A DNA stretch of 10,666 nucleotides, taken from positions 1-10,666 of the forward strand of contig JAAZIF010000088.1 of NCBI GenBank assembly GCA_012510335.1, read 5' to 3'. The translations under genes were made by a program, and so were the position numbers. Under the pieces are notes generated by a model that worked only from the letters and a program-made list of their open reading frames with translations, was not told where the DNA came from and searched no databases. This DNA comes from Methanomicrobiales archaeon (GTDB taxonomy: Archaea > Halobacteriota > Methanomicrobia > Methanomicrobiales > Methanoculleaceae). Shown piece by piece: positions 5,360 to 10,666 of the stretch. The first letter of the stretch is position 1, and each line of letters starts with the position of its first letter.

Positions 5360-5596
5360 TCAGAGTAGGGGTGAGATAGTCAGGATGTTATTGCCTCTTA
5401 TAACAACGGTTCCCAGCGTGCGGCCCCTCTGATCACCGGTATACTCGGTGGTCTCATCCATGTGCAGGTTCAGGTGCTCATCCACCGCCACAAGCCGGCC
5501 CAGGAGTTTCCTGCCATCGTCTTTTATCTCAACGGTAATTTTAGAGTCTACAAGCGAAAAAACCTTCTTTACGGGGAGTACAATACCGTTAACCAT
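5360..5596 (-). CDS. Archaeal Sm-like (LSm/SmAP) RNA-binding protein
   Basis: A 78-residue single-domain Sm-fold protein, expected to form a hexameric or heptameric ring that binds U-rich RNA. It shows an N-terminal helix and strand (VLPVKKVFSLVDSKITVEIK), the Sm1 motif (KDDGRKLLGRLVAVDEHLNLHMDE, about 25-48, with the typical G-x-L-x-x-x-D-x-x-x-N pattern) and the Sm2 motif (LGTVVIRGNNILTI, about 61-74, with the RG-x-x-I signature). Length fits the archaeal SmAP1 type. It is first in a two-gene unit with the winged-helix regulator 5 bases downstream. In many euryarchaea, from memory, the LSm gene is followed by rpl37e; here it is not. No Shine-Dalgarno precedes the ATG, which lies only a few bases from the predicted transcript start, so it is likely leaderless. 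Confidence 0.93.
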   Translation of the reverse strand: MVNGIVLPVKKVFSLVDSKITVEIKDDGRKLLGRLVAVDEHLNLHMDETTEYTGDQRGRTLGTVVIRGNNILTISPLL

Positions 5597-5620
5597 CTTG
5601 TTTCTATCTGGTTATCTTTA

Positions 5621-5634
5621 CTCATTAAGGTTTG
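5621..5634 (-). promoter_or_regulatory. Promoter of the Sm-like/regulator operon
   Basis: Read on the minus strand: GCAAACCTTAATGAG. AAACC fits the purine-rich BRE and TTAATGAG a weak TATA box. The box centre is about 29 bases before the ATG at 5596, so the mRNA would be nearly leaderless, which agrees with the absence of a Shine-Dalgarno sequence. The rest of the gap (5635-5849) holds two short palindromes (CCCGGCGCCGGG 5709-5720 and CCGCGCGCGG 5777-5786) and nothing else I can support. Confidence 0.45.
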
Positions 5635-5849
5635 CATCATCCACCGGGGCCGCGCCCGGGAGAGATCCCGCCAATTGGAGGGGCCTGGCATTCAGGTTTT
5701 GCTGCGCTCCCGGCGCCGGGCATGATAGCAGACATGGGCTCCCTGCGCGAAACCTGGCCTCCCCGTTCTCGAACCTCCGCGCGCGGGGTAGTTCCAGCGC
5801 ACAGCCAGCTCCTCCCGTTCGGTCCTCTACGGGGCCGGCCGGAATATCC

Positions 5850-5857
5850 AAAAAAAA
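5850..5857 (-). terminator. Oligo-T terminator of the FBPase gene
   Basis: On the minus strand a run of eight T begins 7 bases after the TGA stop of the FBP aldolase/phosphatase gene. Uninterrupted oligo-T is the known intrinsic signal for archaeal RNA polymerase, and this is the longest homopolymer run in the window. Confidence 0.65.
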
Positions 5858-5864
5858 GAGGGGT

Positions 5865-6962
5865 TCACTCCGGAATGTCTTCCCAGCGATCCTTGAACCG
5901 TTTTTCGACGGCCGGGAGGGTGGTGTACTCCATCTCCTCAAGCGAGAGCCGGTGCGGTTCAAACGGTCCGTGGGCCCGTAGAACGTCCGCGAGCTCGCAG
6001 CACCGGTCACGGACACGGTTGAACGCGGGGTCGTCGAACATATCCACAGGCCCGATCAACTTCCTGTTGCTGACCTGGAACCCGAGGCAGATGACCCGGG
6101 GCGGTCCGTCGAACTGCGTGCAGTTTGCGTCATCGACTCCCACCGGCATGAACGGCCCGTGGTGCGAACCGCGCATCCACCCGGCCACGAGGATGGGCAA
6201 ACGGAAGGGGTCGATGACTTCACCAACCGCCGGCATCCCGCTCTGTGCCCTGATGACCATAACCGGATCGTCTTTGCCGACGTACCGGCCTGCCATCAGG
6301 TTCAGGCGCTGGGTGCTTGTGGATGCCGCGACAGTGCCGTCCTTCTTCCAGACATACTTGATCACATAGCGGCTCGGTGCTCCGATATAGGCAAGGAGGC
6401 TGTATGACTCCTCCGGCGTGCTGAACCGGATCTTCTTCTTCTCCATGACATCGTGGACCTCAAAGACGAACCCATCATGCATCGAGGGATCGATGACGAG
6501 GCCGGATGTGTTGAAGGGATCAGCAAAGATCTTGTAGAGGAAGTAGTTCCATGCCCCGGGCTCGGTCTTATCAGCCATGAATACAAGGATGGGATCGGAA
6601 CCCCGCTCCTCAAACTCCATCTCGGCGACACCGGGCCCCATCCCCTTGACGTTGCCGCTGAACGCATCTGCGAGCAGATCCTGCCCTGCACCGTAGAGTT
6701 TCATCTCCTTGGCGATCCTGGCGCACTCCGTGAATACATTCCACGCAAGTTCATGGATCTCTTCGTTATCCTCACCCTTCGTGTGTGTCATGATCAACTC
6801 AAGGTCGTCACCGCAGTGTGTGACATGCGAGTCGATGATAATGCTACCCTCTGCCTCCTTGAGCATCCGGGCGGCCACCTCGAGGAGCTTCGGGTGGGTG
6901 CGGGAGTGCCCAGGAAAACTGCCTACGTCTGCTTTAATTACGGACACGGTGGTCTTAACCAT
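5865..6962 (-). CDS. fbp: Fructose-1,6-bisphosphate aldolase/phosphatase (class V)
   Basis: Bifunctional archaeal gluconeogenic enzyme: condenses glyceraldehyde-3-phosphate and dihydroxyacetone phosphate and then dephosphorylates the product to fructose-6-phosphate. The 365 residues match the family length. Visible metal-binding residues: Asp11 (IKADVGS), His18, Asp52-Asp53 (THCGDDLELI), Gln94 (GAGQDLLADAFSGN) and Asp131 (MADKTEPGAWNYF). The pair Tyr227-x2-Lys230 (GRYVGK) has the spacing of the catalytic Tyr229 and Schiff-base Lys232 known in the Sulfolobus tokodaii enzyme; I infer the match from context. No truncation or odd residue is seen. It is monocistronic, with its own TATA box, a leader of about 38 bases with a hairpin near its 5' end, GGTGAT shortly before the ATG, and a T8 terminator. 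It supplies hexose phosphate in an autotrophic or acetate-assimilating archaeon. Confidence 0.96.
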   Translation of the reverse strand: MVKTTVSVIKADVGSFPGHSRTHPKLLEVAARMLKEAEGSIIIDSHVTHCGDDLELIMTHTKGEDNEEIHELAWNVFTECARIAKEMKLYGAGQDLLADAFSGNVKGMGPGVAEMEFEERGSDPILVFMADKTEPGAWNYFLYKIFADPFNTSGLVIDPSMHDGFVFEVHDVMEKKKIRFSTPEESYSLLAYIGAPSRYVIKYVWKKDGTVAASTSTQRLNLMAGRYVGKDDPVMVIRAQSGMPAVGEVIDPFRLPILVAGWMRGSHHGPFMPVGVDDANCTQFDGPPRVICLGFQVSNRKLIGPVDMFDDPAFNRVRDRCCELADVLRAHGPFEPHRLSLEEMEYTTLPAVEKRFKDRWEDIPE

Positions 6963-6985
6963 TCAATCACCACTACCTGGATATG

Positions 6986-7036
6986 GTAGCCCTTACGGCT
7001 ACTAGATAGATAGGTACCACTCTATATGTAGGTGTT
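6986..7036 (-). promoter_or_regulatory. FBPase promoter and leader hairpin
   Basis: On the minus strand CAACACCTACATATAGAG (7036-7019) supplies a BRE-like and a TATA-like element, placing the transcript start near 7000 and the ATG 38 bases later. The first bases of that transcript would fold into a hairpin, GTAGCC with GGCTAC (6997-7002 and 6986-6991, 6-bp stem, 5-base loop). A 5'-end hairpin could stabilise the mRNA or take part in control; this is inference. Confidence 0.45.
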
Positions 7037-7102
7037 GCCTAGAAAAAGGGTTGGTTTGTGCGATCATTCCCTGGTCACTCTTCACCCCCTATGATCTCCT
7101 CC

Positions 7103-7400
7103 TTAAAAGTAATTGCCCGGCAGGATCTCTGCCGGGGAGAGGGCAACAACCGGCCCCGCCGGGGGATTCCCCATAAACACTAACTGTTGCTCCCGGCTCC
7201 CCTCCAGGGCAATTCCTGCCACGATAAACCGCCCGGATCTGGTACCAACCTCATCGATGCACCGCATCAATAGGGTAAGTTAGTGCATACAGCGAGGTCA
7301 CCTCCGCTGCAATAGCCGGCCCCACACGGGGGTCTACTCCAGGTTTGCCGCCCCGGATGCGGGAACGGCCTCACCGATCACTTCAATCCGGTGAGATCAT
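7103..7400 (-). pseudogene. Possible decayed small gene, several frameshifts
   Basis: Unrecognised. Three minus-strand segments in different frames read like one protein. From an ATG at 7400 with GGGAGG 9 bases upstream the frame closes after MISPD. A second frame then gives HRIEVIGEAVPASGAANLE and stops at 7334. A third gives VDPRVGPAIAAEVTSLYALT and PIDAV, and stops at 7251. A fourth, open from an ATG at 7267, gives CIDEVGTRSGRFIVAGIALE and on to PAEILPGNYF, ending with TAA at 7103. Joined, they make about 100 residues with normal hydrophobic patterning. The last 54 codons (7103-7267) form an intact small open frame that could be a real short protein instead. Frameshifts may be decay or sequencing errors. 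I know no family. Confidence 0.35.
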
Positions 7401-7423
7401 CACTTTCCGCCTCCCGATGGCTG

Positions 7424-7471
7424 CACAAACCTTTTTTGCACTCCAGATCCGATATGAGATCATCGACGGAG
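7424..7471 (+). promoter_or_regulatory. Promoter and RBS of the PEBP-like gene
   Basis: ACAAACCTTTTTTGC (7424-7438) resembles the BRE plus T-rich box seen before the Sm-like gene (AAACCTTAATGA). Its centre predicts a transcript start near 7460. The leader then holds GGAG (7468-7471), 9 bases before the ATG at 7481. This supports that ATG over the earlier in-frame one at 7391, which would lie upstream of the promoter. Confidence 0.45.
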
Positions 7472-7480
7472 ACCGATAAC

Positions 7481-7936
7481 ATGTCAAAGCTTACCGTAAA
7501 ACTGGATTTCGAAGACTTTCCTGATCTCTACACCTGCAGGGGTGCGAACCGATCTCCCCCCATACGGGTGGAGGGGATCTTGCCGGAGGTCAGGTCGCTT
7601 GCGATCCTCGCAACAGCGAGCCCAAGGGATGGGCCGGCGAGGGTGGCATGGATCCTCTGGAATCTTCCCGTCGTACCCCTGATCCCGGAGGGGTTCCCGG
7701 GCGAAGGGGTTGTGAAGTCACCCCTCCACGCCGTGCAGGGCACAAATGACTTCGGCGGGATAGGCTACCGGGGCCCCTGCCCGGAGCCAGGAGAGGGTGA
7801 GGCCTACCTCTTCCGGGTCTACGCGCTCGATCGTGATATTGAGGCTGCTCCCGGGGCGACATGGGATGAGATGCTCCGGGCGATACGGAGATCGCTGAGA
7901 CAATCGGGAGAGGCTGTTGCGTTCGCCACCAGGTAG
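7481..7936 (+). CDS. PEBP / YbhB-YbcL-like protein
   Basis: A 151-residue protein of the phosphatidylethanolamine-binding (Raf kinase inhibitor-like) fold. Family landmarks in order: FEDFPDLYTCRGANRSPPI (10-28), VRSLAILA (37-44), WILWNLPVV (57-65), GTNDFGGIGYRGPCPEPG (87-104), YLFRVYALD (109-117), and a C-terminal TWDEMLRAI (127-135). Several usual pocket residues are replaced: the DPDAP stretch reads TASPRD (45-50), the His of the HW pair is Ala56, and the His of HRY is Glu107. Ligand binding may therefore differ or be lost. The frame is open 30 codons upstream to an ATG at 7391, but the promoter and GGAG point to 7481. No signal peptide or membrane helix is seen. The cellular role of archaeal members is unknown. 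Confidence 0.8.
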   Translation: MSKLTVKLDFEDFPDLYTCRGANRSPPIRVEGILPEVRSLAILATASPRDGPARVAWILWNLPVVPLIPEGFPGEGVVKSPLHAVQGTNDFGGIGYRGPCPEPGEGEAYLFRVYALDRDIEAAPGATWDEMLRAIRRSLRQSGEAVAFATR

Positions 7937-7959
7937 CGTTCGGGGGCATATCCTTGGGC

Positions 7960-7985
7960 GCGGGATCCTCCCGCCCGGGGAAAAA
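7960..7985. terminator. Hairpin between convergent genes
   Basis: GCGGGA (7960-7965) and TCCCGC (7969-7974) form a perfect 6-bp stem with a 3-base loop, 24 bases past the PEBP stop. On the minus strand the same gap shows TTTTT (7985-7981) 16 bases past the CBS gene stop, followed by the hairpin. It could end transcripts from both sides; a functional role is inferred from position. Confidence 0.4.
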
Positions 7986-8000
7986 TGGGCTCCCGGCCCC

Positions 8001-8453
8001 TCACATGGGTATGGGCGGGGCCTCCCTCTGCATGGGCGGGCTCTGCTTCTCGATGTTCTCTGCGATGATGGCCATCTCCTCGCCCAGCATCCGGATGATA
8101 TCGTCCAGCGTGACGATCCCGATAAGGATCCCGGCATCATCGACGATGGGCATCCTCCTGATGCCTTCGTCGGCCATCTTCCGGATGGCCTCGTAGATTC
8201 CCATGCTATCCCGGAACGTGATCAGGTTCCGGGTCATGACCTCCCTGCTCCGGACCTCACCGGGATCCCTCTCCTGCGCCATGATCCTGACCACCAGGTC
8301 GCGATCGGTGAGAATGCCGACGGGCCGCCCATCACCGCTGATAACGATGACACTTCCGACGTTCTTCTCTTTCATGATCCTCGCCACCTCAACCACCGGT
8401 GTATCCGGCGATACGGCGACAACCTGTTTCTGGCAGCACTCCACAAGCCCCAT
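8001..8453 (-). CDS. Twin CBS-domain protein
   Basis: A small soluble protein made of a Bateman module (two CBS domains), which usually binds adenine nucleotides or S-adenosylmethionine. From the ATG at 8453 it has 150 residues. CBS1 spans about 9-58 (VVAVSPDTPVVEVARIMKEK, VGSVIVIS, VGILTDRDLV), CBS2 about 70-125 (VMTRNLITFRDSMGIYEAIR, IRRMPIVDD, IGIVTLDDI), then a helix and a Pro/Met-rich tail (PPMQREAPPIPM). No catalytic domain is attached, so a regulatory or sensor role is likely, with partner unknown. The frame is open to an ATG at 8483, but that start lies upstream of the transcript start predicted from the TATA box, whereas GGAGGAG sits 6-8 bases before 8453. An ATG at 8459 is also possible. 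Confidence 0.88.
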   Translation of the reverse strand: MGLVECCQKQVVAVSPDTPVVEVARIMKEKNVGSVIVISGDGRPVGILTDRDLVVRIMAQERDPGEVRSREVMTRNLITFRDSMGIYEAIRKMADEGIRRMPIVDDAGILIGIVTLDDIIRMLGEEMAIIAENIEKQSPPMQREAPPIPM

Positions 8454-8493
8454 ATACATCTCCTCCGTTGACGCCTGAGTCATGCCGGAGGTG

Positions 8494-8508
8494 GTATATT
8501 AAGATATC
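8494..8508 (-). promoter_or_regulatory. TATA box of the CBS gene
   Basis: Minus-strand GATATCTTAATATAC (8508-8494) is a good archaeal TATA element in the gap after metG. Transcription should start near 8470, which favours the start at 8453 with its GGAGGAG over the longer frame from 8483. Confidence 0.5.
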
Positions 8509-8535
8509 TCAGGAGGAGCAGGGATCACCCCACCC

Positions 8536-10530
8536 TCACCTGACCTTCGTCCCCGGCTCAACCGGGCGGGCGGGAACGAGGAGGGAGGCCTCGTCGCCGG
8601 CAGCGAGGATCATCCCCCTGCTCTCAACCCCGAAGATCTTTGCCGGGGCGAGGTTTGCGATCAGCGCCACATCCTTCCCCACCAGTTCATCAGGGGTGTA
8701 AAATTGCGCTATGCCGCCGACCACCTGGCGCTTCTCATCCCCGAGGTCGACGGTGAGTTTGTAGAGCTTCTTTGAGCCCTTGATCGGCTCGGCCGAGATG
8801 ATCCTCGCTATCCGGATATCGAGTCTTGCAAACTCCTCGATGGAGACGGGCTCCGATCCCTTCCGGACTGCCGCATCAGCCTCCTCGACCCGCGTATTGA
8901 GGGTTTTCTCGAGATCCCTGACCTGATCCTTCTCGATCTTTGAGAAGAGAAGGGCCGGTTTTGCAAGCACACGCGCCCCAACCGGCGCCGTGGCCTCGGA
9001 GATTGGGTGGTCCGCGATCTCATCGCCGTAGCCGAGCATGGTCCAGGCCCGCTGCATCGCATCCGGCATAACGGGCTGGAATAGGAGGGCGAGCGCCTTT
9101 GCGACCTGGAGGCAGTCGGCTATCACCTGCTCTGCCGCATCCCGGTCTTCCTTGATCAGCTTCCAGGGTGCGTTATTCTGGATGTAGGCGTTCCCGAACG
9201 AGGCAAGCGCCATCATCGCATCGATGGCGTTCTTGAAGTCGTAATTGCGCATCTCCCCATCGACGACGGCGAGCGTCCGCTCGATCTCGCGGGTGACGGC
9301 GGGGCTTATAGGGAGGGCGGGCACGCCGCCGAACTCCTTCTCGGCGAAGTACATCGTCCGGTATATGAAGTTTCCAAGCGTGCCCACTATCTCGTTGTTC
9401 ACCCGGTCGGCGTAGACGTGCCAGGAGAAGTCGAGCTCCTTTGTGTGGCTCGTGTAGGCGAGGAGGTAGTAGCGGAGGTAGTCCGCCGGGAGGCCCAGGT
9501 CCAGGTAATCATCGTTTGTCCAGACGACGTAGCCCCGGGACTTTGAGAACTTCTTCCCCTCGATCGTGACCATGCCGCTTGCGACCACGGCATGCGGAAG
9601 GCCATAGCCAGCCGCCTTGAGGAGCGCCGGCCAGAAGATGCAGTGGTGGTAGACGATATCCCCGCCGATGAAGTGGGTGACGCCCGTCTCATCCCCGCAC
9701 CAGTAGTCCTTCCAGTCCGTCCCCACGGTCTCTGCCCACTCCTTCGTGAACGATATGTAGCCGATGGGCGCATCGACCCAGACATAGACGACGAGATCGT
9801 CGCTCCCCGGGAAGGGGACGCCCCAGTCCATAGTCCGGGTGATGCACCAGTCGTGCAGGAGTTCTCTCACCCACCCGAGAGCGTAGTTCCGGGCGGTTGC
9901 TGTACCCCTGAGGTTCGGGAGGTACTCGAGGAGGAAGTCACGGAATGTCGAGAGCCTGAAGAAATAGTGTTCCTGCTCCCGGCTCTCGGCCTTCCCGCCG
10001 CAGATCTTGCAGACCGCTTCCGTGATCTGACCGGGTTCGAGGTGCTGCCCGCACCCCTGGTCGCACTCGTCCCCCCTGGCGATGGCGCCGCAGTAGGGGC
10101 AGATCCCCTCGACATAGCGGTCGGGGAGGAACCGCTCACACCCGGGGCAGTAACTCTGGTTGATAACCTTTGTGTAGACGTAGCCGTTCTCGATCAGCCG
10201 CTCGACGATCGAGCGGGTGGTCTCGCGGTTCATGGGGTCATCGGTCATGCCGAACCGGTCGAAGATGACGTCCATCCGCCGGAATGTCTCATGAAAATGC
10301 TCATGATAGCGCTCCGAGAGTTCCCGGGGGGTCGAGCCCTCCCGCTCGGCGCTGATCACGATAGGTGTCCCGTGATTATCGGAACCGCATATGAAGACGA
10401 CCTCCTCTCCGGACCGGCGCATATACCGCACATAAAAGTCCGCCGGCACGTAGGTTCGCAGGTGCCCGATATGGCAGGGACCATTCGTGTACGGGAGTCC
10501 GCACGTTACCAGCAACGGCTTGCCACTCAT
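8536..10530 (-). CDS. metG: Methionyl-tRNA synthetase
   Basis: Class I aminoacyl-tRNA synthetase that charges tRNA-Met for initiation and elongation in the cytosol. The 664 residues comprise a Rossmann catalytic core with HIGH at 20-23 and KFSKS at 327-331 (the KMSKS loop), and a connective insert with two zinc knuckles (Cys128/131 with Cys144/147, and Cys156/160 with Cys174/177). An alpha-helical anticodon domain (about 365-530, with QNNAPWKLIK) follows, then a fused C-terminal EMAPII/Trbp111-like tRNA-binding domain (about 562-664, with FARLDIRIARI and LAPAKIFGVESRGMIL). This arrangement suits a dimeric archaeal/bacterial long form. The start at 10530 is supported by a TATA element centred about 30 bases upstream. 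No residue of the key motifs is missing. It is probably monocistronic, since the CBS gene downstream has its own promoter. Confidence 0.98.
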   Translation of the reverse strand: MSGKPLLVTCGLPYTNGPCHIGHLRTYVPADFYVRYMRRSGEEVVFICGSDNHGTPIVISAEREGSTPRELSERYHEHFHETFRRMDVIFDRFGMTDDPMNRETTRSIVERLIENGYVYTKVINQSYCPGCERFLPDRYVEGICPYCGAIARGDECDQGCGQHLEPGQITEAVCKICGGKAESREQEHYFFRLSTFRDFLLEYLPNLRGTATARNYALGWVRELLHDWCITRTMDWGVPFPGSDDLVVYVWVDAPIGYISFTKEWAETVGTDWKDYWCGDETGVTHFIGGDIVYHHCIFWPALLKAAGYGLPHAVVASGMVTIEGKKFSKSRGYVVWTNDDYLDLGLPADYLRYYLLAYTSHTKELDFSWHVYADRVNNEIVGTLGNFIYRTMYFAEKEFGGVPALPISPAVTREIERTLAVVDGEMRNYDFKNAIDAMMALASFGNAYIQNNAPWKLIKEDRDAAEQVIADCLQVAKALALLFQPVMPDAMQRAWTMLGYGDEIADHPISEATAPVGARVLAKPALLFSKIEKDQVRDLEKTLNTRVEEADAAVRKGSEPVSIEEFARLDIRIARIISAEPIKGSKKLYKLTVDLGDEKRQVVGGIAQFYTPDELVGKDVALIANLAPAKIFGVESRGMILAAGDEASLLVPARPVEPGTKVR

Positions 10531-10572
10531 CCTTATTTTATCTGGCTGCGATGCTAATAAATATAATAGAGC
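10531..10572. promoter_or_regulatory. Compact divergent promoter region
   Basis: This 42-base gap is the most A/T-rich spot at this end. Minus-strand CTATTATATTTATTA (10569-10555) is a good TATA element for metG and predicts a leader of only a few bases. Plus-strand TTATTTTATC (10533-10542) could serve a divergent gene starting at 10573. The two elements lie within each other's promoter space, so the two genes may compete for transcription factors. Confidence 0.5.
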
Positions 10573-10666
10573 ATGGCGCGACGTATAACGATACCAGTCC
10601 GATCTTTTGGTTCCGAGGTCGGGGTGCCCGGTGTTCCGGAGCTTGCCGGGTGGCTGAGGAGGAAGC
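10573..10666 (+). CDS. Possible 5' end of an unidentified gene (cut by window)
   Basis: From an ATG at 10573 the plus strand stays open to the window end for 31 codons, beginning MARRITIPVRSFGSEVGVPG and ending with a basic helix-like WLRRK. It is divergent from metG and a TATA-like TTATTTTATC lies about 31-40 bases upstream. The fragment is too short to name a family, and a start further downstream is possible. Confidence 0.4.
   Translation, partial: MARRITIPVRSFGSEVGVPGVPELAGWLRRK

Noticed and set aside
5618..6369. Open frames on both strands over the 5' gap and the end of the FBPase gene
   Set aside because: They run across the T8 terminator and the FBPase 3' end in wrong frames, are Arg/Pro/Gly-rich and have no recognisable domain.
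7003..7090. Short minus-strand frame (about 28 codons from a GTG) after GGAGGAG, following the decayed gene
   Set aside because: It overlaps the FBPase promoter, is very short and has no protein-like pattern beyond a few residues.
7391..7480. N-terminal extension of 30 residues on the PEBP-like protein
   Set aside because: It would start upstream of the likely promoter, and its residues do not resemble a signal peptide or the family. GGAG precedes the ATG at 7481.
9592..10557. Long plus-strand open frame (321 codons) opposite metG
   Set aside because: It mirrors metG, whose family motifs are complete on the other strand. The frame is a by-product of GC-rich codon use, with no domain or RBS of its own.
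1..10666. CRISPR arrays, transposases, integrases, toxin-antitoxin pairs, phage genes
   Set aside because: I looked for regularly spaced direct repeats, terminal inverted repeats flanking an enzyme gene, and small paired genes, and found none.

Overview
The window reads as a chromosomal segment of a GC-rich euryarchaeon, most likely a methanogen of the order Methanomicrobiales (Methanoculleus-like). What is seen: an archaeal prefoldin beta subunit, an archaeal Sm-like protein, a class V (archaeal) fructose-1,6-bisphosphate aldolase/phosphatase, an archaeal-type methionyl-tRNA synthetase, a tRNA-Tyr with the archaeal C1-G72 pair and an intron after position 37, and A/T-rich TATA boxes about 25-30 bases before the inferred transcript starts. 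The genus-level guess rests on memory of similar gene sets, not on a search.

Layout. 1-513: promoter and gene for prefoldin beta (+). 514-609: convergent gap with strong inverted repeats. 610-2169: 2-isopropylmalate/citramalate synthase (-). 2170-2300: divergent promoter gap. 2301-2504: tRNA-Tyr (33-nt intron) and tRNA-Asp (+), then a T-rich terminator. 2583-3098: HEAT-repeat protein (+), whose stop overlaps that of a PP2C-type phosphatase (3095-3928, -). The phosphatase gene overlaps the end of a PflX-type radical SAM gene (3879-4817, -). 5013-5596: a two-gene unit on the minus strand, Sm-like protein first and then a small winged-helix regulator with a C-terminal cysteine cluster. 5865-6962: FBP aldolase/phosphatase (-) with an oligo-T terminator. 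7003-7480: no intact long gene. The minus strand here carries what looks like a small frameshifted gene (about 7103-7400), and the plus strand carries the promoter of the next gene. 7481-7936: a divergent PEBP/YbhB-like protein (+). 8001-8453: twin-CBS protein (-). 8536-10530: metG (-). 10573-10666: possible start of a divergent gene (+), cut by the window edge.

Functionally this is mostly housekeeping: protein folding, branched-chain amino acid synthesis, tRNA supply and charging, RNA binding and gluconeogenesis, with small regulatory genes scattered among them. I see no CRISPR array, transposase, integrase, phage module or defence island. The points most worth a second look are the tRNA-Tyr intron that repeats the 5' anticodon stem, the decayed or hidden gene at 7103-7400, the Sm-like/Cys-cluster regulator operon, the overlapping HEAT, phosphatase and radical SAM genes, and a PEBP homologue that has lost its usual pocket residues.
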